From: DASQUP01 sp035641235
Lineage (GTDB): Bacteria; Actinomycetota; CADDZG01; WHSQ01
DNA: 16,221 bases
NCBI GenBank assembly: GCA_035641235.1
Contig: DASQUP010000124.1
Coordinates: forward strand, 1-16,221
Direction: 5' to 3'
Every line of letters begins with the position of its first letter. Position 1 is the stretch's first letter. A program made the position numbers and the translations under genes. Below, one piece after another: positions 1-7,130 of the stretch. The notes under the pieces are model-generated. The model made no database searches. It saw only the letters and a list, made by a program, of their open reading frames with translations, and was not told the origin of the DNA.

Positions 1-1
1 C

Positions 2-196
2 ACTGTGCCGTCCGTTGTCGGCATGTCCTCCGGAGAGGCGGAGTCCACCCTCCAGAGCAACGGCTTCAACGTCGATATCGTGGTCAAGCGCGGGCGGGGT
101 GGAAAGAAGGACTCGGGCGTGGTGTGGCGCCAGTCGCCGTCTGGTGGCTCCGAGGCAACGCAGGGATCGACCGTCAGGATCTGGGTCAATCCCTGA
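2..196 (+). CDS. PASTA-domain protein, C-terminal fragment
   Basis: This is the 3' end of a gene that begins before the window; the frame is open from base 2. The visible 64 residues form one PASTA repeat: a TVPSVVGMS opening, a helix (GEAESTLQSNGF), and a closing strand VRIWVNP at the stop codon. PASTA repeats bind peptidoglycan fragments or beta-lactams and occur as tandem extracellular repeats at the C-terminus of PknB-type Ser/Thr kinases and of some class A or B penicillin-binding proteins. Which parent protein this is cannot be told from the fragment. The loop contains a basic KRGRGGKKD segment. An internal GTG at base 5 is not a credible start, because it falls inside the first strand of the domain. 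Confidence 0.85.
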   Translation, partial: TVPSVVGMSSGEAESTLQSNGFNVDIVVKRGRGGKKDSGVVWRQSPSGGSEATQGSTVRIWVNP

Positions 197-289
197 GTAG
201 CCGGACCTCTCGACCGGGCGTCTTAACTCTTTCCTTACCGGTATCTGTCCCCCGTTCACGGCTCATGGGGGCGGCCCTAGAGGCCCATC

Positions 290-335
290 TATACGTTGAG
301 CTCACGCAATCGGCCGTACCGAATGAAACGGAGGG
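290..335 (+). promoter_or_regulatory. weak candidate -10 and clear ribosome binding site for the secreted-protein gene
   Basis: A TATACG hexamer at 290-295 is a possible -10 box, but no convincing -35 lies 16-18 bases upstream. GGAGGG at 330-335 sits 6 bases before the ATG at 342 and is a clear Shine-Dalgarno sequence. The rest of the 197-341 gap shows nothing beyond a short GGCC/GGCC inverted repeat near 272-284. Confidence 0.4.
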
Positions 336-341
336 ACCGAA

Positions 342-725
342 ATGAAGAAGGTAGTAGCAGCCCTGGGCGCTGCAGCGCTCATGTCCGCGGCACTGATGCC
401 GGCGATGGCGTTCGCGAAGGACGGCGACGTGAAGAAATCGGGGGGTTGCAGTGCCAGCAGCACATGGAAGCTGAAGCTCAGCGAGGAAGACGGGAAGATT
501 GAGACGGAGTTCGAAGTCGACCAAAACGTCAACGGTGACAAGTGGCGAGTGGTCCTAAAGCGGGACGGCAAGCGCTTCTTCAGGGGCGTCCGGACGACTA
601 AGGCTCCGAGCGGATCCTTCGAGGTGCGCCGGGTGATCTCGAACAGCTCCGGTCCCGACCGGATCCGGGCCCGTGCCGTGAACTTGGACACGAACGAAGT
701 CTGCACGGGCAAGGCCACCTTTTAA
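342..725 (+). CDS. small secreted protein of unknown function
   Basis: A 127-residue protein. The N-terminus is a typical Sec signal peptide: two lysines, a hydrophobic alanine-rich core, and AMAFA-K as the probable signal peptidase I site near residue 25. The mature part of about 100 residues is rich in charged residues and beta-prone, with alternating patterns such as KLKLSEEDGKIETEFEVD and WRVVLKRDG. It has only two cysteines, one near its start (SGGCSAS) and one near its end (NEVCTG), which probably form one disulfide. I recognise the general look of actinobacterial hypothetical secreted proteins but cannot assign a function. The gene stands alone: its own Shine-Dalgarno sequence lies 6 bases upstream and terminator-like stem-loops follow. 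It converges on the lipoprotein gene. Confidence 0.85.
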   Translation: MKKVVAALGAAALMSAALMPAMAFAKDGDVKKSGGCSASSTWKLKLSEEDGKIETEFEVDQNVNGDKWRVVLKRDGKRFFRGVRTTKAPSGSFEVRRVISNSSGPDRIRARAVNLDTNEVCTGKATF

Positions 726-739
726 CACATAAGACGTGC

Positions 740-849
740 GGGAGGGTCTGGCATACGGTCGCTGCGGGCGGGCCCTCCCTCGGGCTCCACACCGTTTCTG
801 AGACGCCCTGCGGGAAGGGCCCGTCCTCGCTCACTGCTTGGCCCCTTCC
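740..849. terminator. two stem-loops between convergent genes, probable bidirectional terminator region
   Basis: GGGAGGG at 740-746 pairs with CCCTCCC at 773-779. GGAAGGGCC at 813-821 pairs with GGCCCCTTCC at 840-849 with one bulged C. Neither is followed by a long T-run, so these are not textbook intrinsic terminators, but their place between the ends of two convergent genes fits a role in transcription termination or 3'-end protection. Confidence 0.45.
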
Positions 850-904
850 TAGGTCTGATCTCGACCGGTGATACCGGGGGTCGCCGCGAGACCATGCGAA
901 GCCC

Positions 905-1330
905 CTAAGCGGTGATGCCCGACGATTCACAGGCGGTGTATCCGTCGAGGTACCAGCCGCCGTTCTGGGCGAGCATGTACGAGAGCTTTGCGATCATCTT
1001 GCCATCGCGGACGACGCCAATCTCCCGGGCATCCTCTTGGGGACCTCCCACCGTGAGAACCTCGTCCCCACCCTCTATGCCGTTCACCGTTCTTCTGGCA
1101 ATGTCCTCGGGATCGCCCTTCTCTCCAGTGGGTTCGGCGAAGTAATCGATGCTGGACGCAACGGCGCTCTCGCCGGGCGAACACTCGATCTCAGTCGGGG
1201 CGCTGCGACCCTCTGGCGCGGTGGTTTCGTTGGGCTCGGTGTCTTCGTTGGGCGATGCAGATTCCTGCGGGTTTCCGCAGGCAACCAGCACCACCAGCAG
1301 GACCATAGATGCAATCCACATCCGTCTCAT
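905..1330 (-). CDS. small lipoprotein of unknown function
   Basis: From the ATG at 1330 the product has 141 residues. It starts with two arginines, a hydrophobic core, and a lipobox LVAC with the modified cysteine at residue 18, so it should be a membrane-anchored lipoprotein. About 40 residues of low-complexity linker rich in E, P, T, S and N follow. A globular part of roughly 85 residues then ends with GGWYLDGYTACESSG. Two further cysteines (IECSP and TACES) could form a disulfide. The reading frame is open up to 1405, but a start there would put 25 residues before the signal peptide, so 1330 is preferred; the nearest GAGGGA is rather distant, about 18 bases. The closing part, with a phrase like GKMIAKLSYM followed by GGWYLDGY, looks like a small beta domain. 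I do not recognise the family. Confidence 0.75.
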   Translation of the reverse strand: MRRMWIASMVLLVVLVACGNPQESASPNEDTEPNETTAPEGRSAPTEIECSPGESAVASSIDYFAEPTGEKGDPEDIARRTVNGIEGGDEVLTVGGPQEDAREIGVVRDGKMIAKLSYMLAQNGGWYLDGYTACESSGITA

Positions 1331-1373
1331 CTCAATTGTTTCGACGGTTCCCTCGCCGCCGATGTTCCCGAAC

Positions 1374-1426
1374 TGGTGCCTCGACAAGCAATGTCGGTAG
1401 GGCAAACATCGCTGGCCGAGGCACTA
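1374..1426. repeat. short inverted-repeat element (copy A) at the end of mpg
   Basis: GTGCCTCG at 1376-1383 pairs with CGAGGCAC at 1417-1424. Inside these, AGC 1387-1389 pairs with GCT 1411-1413 and ATGT 1391-1394 with ACAT 1406-1409, leaving a 3x3 internal loop and one mismatch. The left arm, 1376-1402, matches 16084-16110 at 26 of 27 bases. The right arm read on the minus strand (TAGTGCCTCGGCCAGCGATGT) matches 16082-16102 with two differences. The mpg stop codon TAG (1426-1424) is the tip of the right arm. Together with copy B this looks like a dispersed MITE- or REP-like family. Confidence 0.75.
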
Positions 1427-2044
1427 CCGGCGGCGCGACGCATAGGGATGACCGGGGACGACGAAACGCCACGGGATATCCTCTCCCCGCCCCACCCCGA
1501 GTCCTACCCGCACCGTTTGGGCGATCTCGCGCTCCCGGAACTCAGCGGTGATCGCGTCCTCAGCAATCCACATCCGACCGCCTCGCAGCAGTGAAGCTCC
1601 GTCGTGCTCGGGGCGGATTCCCATCGCCTGCGCCAGCCGTCCAGGACCCGACGCTAGGAGGCGATTGTCGGTTATCCGTGACCGGCGCGCCCTGATGTGC
1701 TCGATTCCGATGACCGGCTCGCCCGCTCGCAACAGAACCGCTTCGCATACTCCCTCGGAGCCGCACACAACGTTGGCGCACCAGTGCGTCCCGTAGGTGA
1801 AGTACACGTACAACCTGCCGGGGGGACCGAACATGGTGCGCGTTCGTTGCGTCACACCCCGGAAGCCGTGTGAGCCGGGATCCTGTTCCCCCCGGTACGC
1901 CTCGACCTCGACGAGCCTGAGACCCGAACGTCCCGAAGGGTGGTCGTGCACGAAGATGCACCCGATCAGATCGCGCGCGACGGCGAGTGCGTCTCGTTTG
2001 TAGAACGACCGGCTCAGGCGCCGGCCACTTAGGCGAGCAGCCAA
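1424..2044 (-). CDS. mpg: 3-methyladenine DNA glycosylase (MPG/AAG family)
   Basis: A monofunctional base-excision-repair glycosylase that removes alkylated or deaminated purines. Visible family features are RDLIG near residue 25, VEVEAYRG at 45-52 with E48 in the place of the catalytic glutamate, SHGFRG followed by RTRTMFGPPGRLYVYFTYG (residues 67-85), the HWCANVV strand, AVLLRAGEP, and SGPGRLAQAMGI. The product has about 206 residues from the TTG at 2044, the usual size. That TTG follows GAAGG by 10 bases and overlaps the argF end by 16 bases. A GTG at 2092 would add 16 residues but has no Shine-Dalgarno sequence, so the start is uncertain. It is the last gene of the pheST-argF group. Its stop codon lies in a repeat element. 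Confidence 0.92.
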   Translation of the reverse strand: MAARLSGRRLSRSFYKRDALAVARDLIGCIFVHDHPSGRSGLRLVEVEAYRGEQDPGSHGFRGVTQRTRTMFGPPGRLYVYFTYGTHWCANVVCGSEGVCEAVLLRAGEPVIGIEHIRARRSRITDNRLLASGPGRLAQAMGIRPEHDGASLLRGGRMWIAEDAITAEFREREIAQTVRVGLGVGRGEDIPWRFVVPGHPYASRRR

Positions 2045-2946
2045 ACCAGCAGCGCCTTCTGAGCGTGCAGGCGGTTCTCCGCTTGGTCCCACACGACCGA
2101 ATGCGGGCCATCAATGACCTCGGCGGCGATCTCTTCACCGCGGTGCGCAGGCAGACAGTGCATGACGATGGCGTCGTCAGCCGCGAGGCCCACCTCGTCC
2201 GGGCCGATCGAGTAGTTCTCGAACACATTGCGGCGCTGCTCGGCCTCGGTCTCCTGACCCATGCTCGCCCACACATCCGTGTACAGAACATCGGCTCCGG
2301 AGGCAGCCTCGGCTACGACGTTCGTCACGCTGACGGTCCCTTCGGTCTCTGCAGCGATCTGCGAGCTCCTCTCGATGACCGATGACTCCGGTTCGTGGCC
2401 CGGGGGCGTTGCAACGCGGACGTTCATGCCGAGCTTCGCACCCCCGAACATCAGAGAGTGAGCGACGTTGTTTCCGTCGCCTATATAGCCGAGTGATAGC
2501 CCCTCGAACTTGCCCTTTTGCTCCCGGATCGTCTGGTAGTCGGCGAGCGCCTGGCACGGATGCGAGTAATCGCTCAACGAGTTGACCACCGGCACGGACG
2601 ACGCCGCACCCAGCCGCACCAAGCGGTCGTGGTCAAAGGTCCGAACGACGATCGCGTCGACGTATCGCGACAGGACCCTGCCGGTGTCCTCGATGGTCTC
2701 GCCTCGACCCAGTTGTAACTCATCGCTTCGCAGGACGACGGCGTGGCCGCCCATCGATTCCACGGCCACTTCGAACGACACCCTTGTCCGAGTCGACGGC
2801 TTCTCAAAGATCAGAGCTACCTGTTTGCCCCCGAGTGCGGTGCTCAACGACTTCAGCTTCTTCTTCGCATCATCAGCTGCATCCAGCAGCTTAGTCAGTT
2901 CGGCCGGATCGAGATCGTCTATAGAAAGGAAGTCTTTTTTGGCCAT
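2029..2946 (-). CDS. argF: ornithine carbamoyltransferase
   Basis: Forms citrulline from ornithine and carbamoyl phosphate in arginine synthesis; cytoplasmic, usually a trimer. Motifs of the family are all present in 305 residues: STRTR at 51-55 and HPCQ at 129-132 for carbamoyl phosphate, DVWASMG at 224-230 (the SMG loop that binds ornithine), and the HCLPAHRG motif at 263-270 with the catalytic cysteine. The SMG and HCLP motifs argue for OTCase over aspartate carbamoyltransferase. The ATG at 2946 is preferred over a GTG at 2952; GGGG lies just upstream. The gene starts 14 bases after the pheT stop, so it is co-transcribed with pheST. The other arginine genes usually found here (argC, argJ, argB, argD before it and argR, argG, argH after it) are absent. 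Confidence 0.96.
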   Translation of the reverse strand: MAKKDFLSIDDLDPAELTKLLDAADDAKKKLKSLSTALGGKQVALIFEKPSTRTRVSFEVAVESMGGHAVVLRSDELQLGRGETIEDTGRVLSRYVDAIVVRTFDHDRLVRLGAASSVPVVNSLSDYSHPCQALADYQTIREQKGKFEGLSLGYIGDGNNVAHSLMFGGAKLGMNVRVATPPGHEPESSVIERSSQIAAETEGTVSVTNVVAEAASGADVLYTDVWASMGQETEAEQRRNVFENYSIGPDEVGLAADDAIVMHCLPAHRGEEIAAEVIDGPHSVVWDQAENRLHAQKALLVWLLA

Positions 2947-2960
2947 GGACACCCCGTTTC

Positions 2961-5354
2961 TCAGGAACGCAGTTGCGCGCCGGTCCTCTCCGCAAGGGCG
3001 TTGAGGATCCGTTCGCGCACTGCGTCGGCGTCATCGTCGGTCAGCGTTCGTTCGTGCGATCGCAGATTCAGCGCGTAGGCGAGGCTCTTCTTGCCCTCTG
3101 GAACCTGTTCACCGCGATAAACATCGAACAGCCGCACCGACTCGACTTCCGGCCGACCGGCGCGCCGGATGATGTCTTCGAGCCGCGCCGCCTCGATATC
3201 CTCGTCCACCACCAGCGCGATGTCCCTGTAGACAGCCGGGAAGCGCGATAGCTCTTGGACCTTCGCCCGCTCGGGCAGTGAGGAGAACAGAGTTTCGAGG
3301 CCGATCTCGAAGACGATCGTTTGCTCCGGAACGTCGAACCTCTCGCAGACGGCAGGATGGACTTCCCCGAAGACACCGATCGGCGCGCCCGAGAAGTTGA
3401 TGGACGCGGCCCGTGTCGGATGTAGCGGCATCCCCGACACGGGGACCCATTTGGCAGGAGGCATCTCCATCGCTTTGAGAAGGGACTCAAAGGCGCCCTT
3501 CGCCGAGTAGAAATCCCATCGCCGATCGGGATGCCTCCACGATGCGGGCCCCTGGCGGCCGCAGAACACTGCCCCGAGACAAAGCTCCTCGCGCGGGAGC
3601 GGTTCCCGTGACGGCTCATAGATCCTCGCGACCTCGAACAGCGCGATCGACTCCGCTCGCTGAGCGACGTTGCGGGCCGCGGATCTGAGGAGTCCAGGAA
3701 GAAGCGTCGTCCGAAGAGTGGGCTCCTCGTCGGAGGTCGGGTTCTCGAGCACGACCATGCGGCGCGCCGGATGGTCCTCGTCCAGTCCCAAGAGATCGAG
3801 TTCTGCGGGAGAGCCGAACGAGCTCGTCCACGCCTCGCTCAGCCCGAAGCCGACCAGGATCCTGCGGACGCGCCGTTCGGCCGCTTGCGCCGGTTCGAGC
3901 GCGCCGGCATCTCCGCTCGGGAGAGTGGCGGGAAGGCGATCGAAACCGGCTAGGCGCGCCACTTCCTCAACGAGATCGACCTCACGCTGCAGGTCGTTGC
4001 GGAACGATGGGATGGCCGCCTCGATGACGCCATCCTTTGGGGCGGCGTCGATGTCAACCGACTTGAGGTGTTTCACCTGTTCGTCCGGCGGGACGGAGTA
4101 GCCGAGGATGTGATCGGTCCGTGCGGGACGCAGGGTCAGAGAACGCGGTTGCCACGGCCTCGGGTACTCGTCGACAACCTCCGCCGACGTCCGGGCGCCC
4201 GCGACCTCGGTCATTAGCTTCATCGCGCGCCACGATGCGAAGGGCGGGGCCTCGGGATCCGCGCCGCGCTCGAATCGAATTCCGGCCTCGGTACGAATCG
4301 AGTGCCGCCGCATCGTGAAGGCCACCGTCGCATGGTCGAAGTTCGCGCACTCGAGGACTACCGTCGTTGTGGTGTCGGAGACCTCGGAGTCCTCACCGCC
4401 CATAACTCCGGCGATTCCGTGGAGGCTCTCGGGATCGGTGATCAGCAAATCGTCGGGATGCATCACGCGGCTTTGTCCGTCGAGGGTCGTCTGCTTCTCA
4501 CCTTCGACAGCGCGCCGAACCACGATCCTGTGGCCCGCGAGTTTGGCCGCGTCGTACGCGTGCAGCGGTTGCCCGGTCTCGAGCATCACGTAGTTTGTGA
4601 TGTCGACGACATTCGAGATCGGCCTCACCCCAAGCGCGAGGAGTCGTGCCTGCATCCACGACGGGGACGGCCCGATCTCCACCCCATCGGCGTAGTGAGC
4701 AACGAATCTGCGACAACCGTCGGAATCCTGGATGTCGACCGATACCGGCGAGTGGAGGTCTGCGTCCGGAGTGAAATCGATCGACGGCATGCGCAGTTCA
4801 CTGCCCACGAGCGCCGCAACCTCACGGGCGATGCCGATCATCCCCATACAGTCGCCCCGGTTCGGTGTTATCTCGACGTCGTAGATTGCGTCGTCGAGTC
4901 CGAGGACATGTGGGACGTCGGAACCAAGGGCGGCATCGGTCGGTAGGACGAGGATCCCGGCGTGGTCGCGGGAGACGCCGAGCTCCATCGGCGAACAGAG
5001 CATCCCTCTGCTCACCTCACCCCTGATCGGCCGCTCTTCTATCTCGAGCCCGCCGGGGAGCCGTGCGCCGACGGATGCAAGCGGCACCAAGTCGCCCACC
5101 GAGAAGTTGCGCGCTCCGCACACGACACGTTCGCTGCGACCGTCGCCGATATCGACCTCGACGAGAGTGAGGTTGTCCGCGTTGGGGTGGTCCTTGATGT
5201 CCATTACGCGAGCGACGATGACACCGCGGATCTCTTTACCCCGTTGTTCCAGAGTCTCAAGCTTGGTTCCCGAATGCGAGAGAAGCTCGCCGAGCTCCTC
5301 CGGAGAGACGTCGATGTCGACGAAATCACGCAGCCACTGAAGACTGAACTTCAC
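2961..5354 (-). CDS. pheT: phenylalanyl-tRNA synthetase beta subunit
   Basis: The beta chain of the (alpha-beta)2 enzyme that charges tRNA-Phe. The 797 residues show the normal order. An N-terminal MKFSLQWLRDFVD is followed by the tRNA-binding OB domain (about 40-150, HPNADNLTLVEVD). Then come EITPNRGDC, the B3/B4 editing module with SNVVDITNYVMLETGQPLHAYD and IAGVMGGEDSE, and B5 with SFRNDLQREVDLVEEVARLAGFD. The catalytic-like core and a C-terminal FDX-ACB anticodon-binding domain (from about 705, FPAVYRDIALVVDE) complete it. The frame is open far upstream to 5603, but the conserved N-terminus fixes the start at the GTG at 5354. This overlaps the pheS stop as GTGA, with GAGG about 6 bases upstream, so translation is coupled to pheS. 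Confidence 0.97.
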   Translation of the reverse strand: MKFSLQWLRDFVDIDVSPEELGELLSHSGTKLETLEQRGKEIRGVIVARVMDIKDHPNADNLTLVEVDIGDGRSERVVCGARNFSVGDLVPLASVGARLPGGLEIEERPIRGEVSRGMLCSPMELGVSRDHAGILVLPTDAALGSDVPHVLGLDDAIYDVEITPNRGDCMGMIGIAREVAALVGSELRMPSIDFTPDADLHSPVSVDIQDSDGCRRFVAHYADGVEIGPSPSWMQARLLALGVRPISNVVDITNYVMLETGQPLHAYDAAKLAGHRIVVRRAVEGEKQTTLDGQSRVMHPDDLLITDPESLHGIAGVMGGEDSEVSDTTTTVVLECANFDHATVAFTMRRHSIRTEAGIRFERGADPEAPPFASWRAMKLMTEVAGARTSAEVVDEYPRPWQPRSLTLRPARTDHILGYSVPPDEQVKHLKSVDIDAAPKDGVIEAAIPSFRNDLQREVDLVEEVARLAGFDRLPATLPSGDAGALEPAQAAERRVRRILVGFGLSEAWTSSFGSPAELDLLGLDEDHPARRMVVLENPTSDEEPTLRTTLLPGLLRSAARNVAQRAESIALFEVARIYEPSREPLPREELCLGAVFCGRQGPASWRHPDRRWDFYSAKGAFESLLKAMEMPPAKWVPVSGMPLHPTRAASINFSGAPIGVFGEVHPAVCERFDVPEQTIVFEIGLETLFSSLPERAKVQELSRFPAVYRDIALVVDEDIEAARLEDIIRRAGRPEVESVRLFDVYRGEQVPEGKKSLAYALNLRSHERTLTDDDADAVRERILNALAERTGAQLRS

Positions 5355-6418
5355 AGCACACCTCGAAAGGAGCCCAGGAACCTGAGGTCGTTTTCGTAGA
5401 AATAGCGGATGTCCGGAATGCCGTGTGCGAGCGCGGCCATCCTCTCGATCCCTCCGCCGAAAGCGAAGCCCGTGTATCGCTCGGTGTCGTATCCGACCCA
5501 CTCGAGCAAGTGCGGATCCACCATTCCGGACCCGAGGATCTCGATCCAACCTTCGCCTTTGCACAGATGACAGGCCGGATCGCCCGTCCTGCACACGAAA
5601 CACTGCACGTCCATCTCGGCAGAGGGTTCGGTGAATGGGAAGAAACTCGGACGGAGCCGGATGTCGAGGTCACGCCCGAACAGCTGCCGCGCAAACTGCA
5701 GCAGGCTTCCCTTCAGGTCACCCATCGTTATCCCTTCGTCCACCGCAAGACCCTCGAGCTGCGTGAACTGGTTGAGGTGAGTTGCATCCACTTCGTCGCG
5801 CCGGTAGCAGCGACCGGGAACGACGACATACACGGGCGGACTTTTTGCTTCTTCCATCGCCCGGATCTGGCCAGGTGAGGTCTGCGGGCGCAGCAGAACT
5901 GTTTCGTCCGTTCCGGCGACGTAGTAGGTGTCCTGGGTCGACCGCGACGGATGCTCCGGAGGCGCGTTCAGCGCATCGAAGTTGTACGACGTGAACTCGA
6001 CCTCCGGCCCCTCGACCAGCCTGTAACCCATGCCGATGAAGATGTCGACGATCTCCCAGATCGTTCGCGTTAGGGGATGAAGCGCGCCCACCTCGGGCCC
6101 CTCGCCCGGAAGAGTGACGTCCACGCGCTCCTCCGCCCACCGGCGCTCCGTCTCGGCCGCTTCGAACTGCTCGCGTTTGGCTGCAATGGCCGCCTCGAAG
6201 GCTCGATGAACATCGTTGGCCAGCCGGCCGAGCTCGGGTCTGTCATCGTCCGACACGTCGCGCAGCGCGGAGCGCGCCTGCGACAGGGGGGCCTTGCGGC
6301 CGAGAACTCGGATCTGTGCATCCTCCAGGGATTTGAGATCGACCGAAGCCTCTATCCCTTTGAGGCCGGCCGCACGTGCCTCCTCGAGCCGCGATCGCAG
6401 CTCCTGTGCGCTAGCCAC
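5351..6418 (-). CDS. pheS: phenylalanyl-tRNA synthetase alpha subunit
   Basis: The catalytic alpha chain, a class II aminoacyl-tRNA synthetase that attaches Phe to tRNA-Phe. An N-terminal coiled-coil arm of about 95 residues (rich in A, E and R) binds tRNA. The core has motif 2 (GRCYRRDEVDATHLNQF, then QLEGL) and motif 3 (GFAFGGGIERMA). A C-X2-C-X6-C-X2-C cluster (CFVC...CHLC) followed by GWIEILGSGMV suggests a bound metal ion, as in a subset of bacterial PheS. Start: the GTG at 6418 has AGAGGAAGG 8 bases upstream and gives 355 residues. A GTG at 6427 would put that sequence next to the start and is less likely. The gene overlaps the end of the kinase gene by 8 bases and the pheT start by 4. 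Confidence 0.97.
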   Translation of the reverse strand: MASAQELRSRLEEARAAGLKGIEASVDLKSLEDAQIRVLGRKAPLSQARSALRDVSDDDRPELGRLANDVHRAFEAAIAAKREQFEAAETERRWAEERVDVTLPGEGPEVGALHPLTRTIWEIVDIFIGMGYRLVEGPEVEFTSYNFDALNAPPEHPSRSTQDTYYVAGTDETVLLRPQTSPGQIRAMEEAKSPPVYVVVPGRCYRRDEVDATHLNQFTQLEGLAVDEGITMGDLKGSLLQFARQLFGRDLDIRLRPSFFPFTEPSAEMDVQCFVCRTGDPACHLCKGEGWIEILGSGMVDPHLLEWVGYDTERYTGFAFGGGIERMAALAHGIPDIRYFYENDLRFLGSFRGVL

Positions 6419-7130
6419 CGGCGGCACCTTCCTCTTCGTCCGATACCTCCGCGACTCCGGCTGGAAGCGTGACTGTGAAGACCGATCCCTTGTTGAGTTT
6501 GCTCTCGACGGTGATGGATCCTCCGTGTGCCTCGATAAGGCCCCGGCTCAGGTAGAGCCCGAGCCCGCTTCCCGAGGGGGTCGCCCTGGAGGTTCTCCCG
6601 CCGGGTCCGGCGAAGACGTGGTCGATGTCATCGGGAGCAATCCCGACTCCCTCGTCGCGAACCGATATGGCCACCATCCCCTCCGGCGTCGAGGTGGCCT
6701 CGATCACAACGGGTCCCTCGTCCGAGAATTTGACACCATTCTCAATCAGATTCGCGACGACCCCCTCGACCCGGTCGGCATCCGCCCACGCGGTTAGATC
6801 CGGCGGAATCCGGGTTTCGATCCGCTCCGCCCCCGGCAACTCTGTCAGCCGGTCGAGCGCCTTCTGCACGAGGGCCGGAACCGAGACGTTGACCGGGTGC
6901 AGCTCCAGCCGCCCCGCCTCCATTCGTGCGAGGTCCAGCACCTCCGTCACGATTCGCCCCATTCTTTCGGCGTCGGAGTGAATGGTCTCCACAAACTGGA
7001 ACCTCTGCTCGTCGGTGAATCGATCCCAGCGCGTCACGAGCATTGCGGAAAACCCCTTGACCGAGGTCAGCGGTGACCTTAGTTCGTGGGCGATCTTCGA
7101 AATCATGTCTGCGATGCGTGCTTCGTTCAT
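6411..7130 (-). CDS. soluble sensor histidine kinase without an input domain
   Basis: A 239-residue transmitter module. The dimerisation and phosphoacceptor helix HELRSPLTSVKGF begins at H15, almost at the N-terminus. The HATPase part has the N box NLIENGVKFS, the G1 box DEGVGI, an HVF segment, and the G2 box GSGLGLYLSRGLIEAHGG. There is no membrane segment, PAS, GAF or receiver domain, and no response regulator in the window, so its signal and partner are unknown. The ATG at 7130 overlaps the methyltransferase stop as ATGA and has no Shine-Dalgarno sequence, which points to coupled translation. The frame extends to 7166, but that start would lie inside the methyltransferase gene. The product ends in an acidic DEEEGAAGG tail that overlaps pheS. 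I recall a histidine kinase gene in this position in Streptomyces. Confidence 0.9.
   Translation of the reverse strand: MNEARIADMISKIAHELRSPLTSVKGFSAMLVTRWDRFTDEQRFQFVETIHSDAERMGRIVTEVLDLARMEAGRLELHPVNVSVPALVQKALDRLTELPGAERIETRIPPDLTAWADADRVEGVVANLIENGVKFSDEGPVVIEATSTPEGMVAISVRDEGVGIAPDDIDHVFAGPGGRTSRATPSGSGLGLYLSRGLIEAHGGSITVESKLNKGSVFTVTLPAGVAEVSDEEEGAAGG

Noticed and set aside
1037..1594. A plus-strand open frame of 185 codons spanning the lipoprotein gene, the repeat and the end of mpg.
   Set aside because: It crosses three unrelated features and has no conserved character; it is the complement of real genes.
4302..4946. A plus-strand open frame of 214 codons within pheT.
   Set aside because: Shadow of pheT in a GC-rich genome; no recognisable domain or ribosome binding site.
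5355..5603. An N-terminal extension of 83 residues on PheT from an open frame reaching 5603.
   Set aside because: It lies inside pheS in another frame, has arginine-rich shadow composition, and precedes the conserved MKFSLQWL start that has its own GTGA overlap and ribosome binding site.
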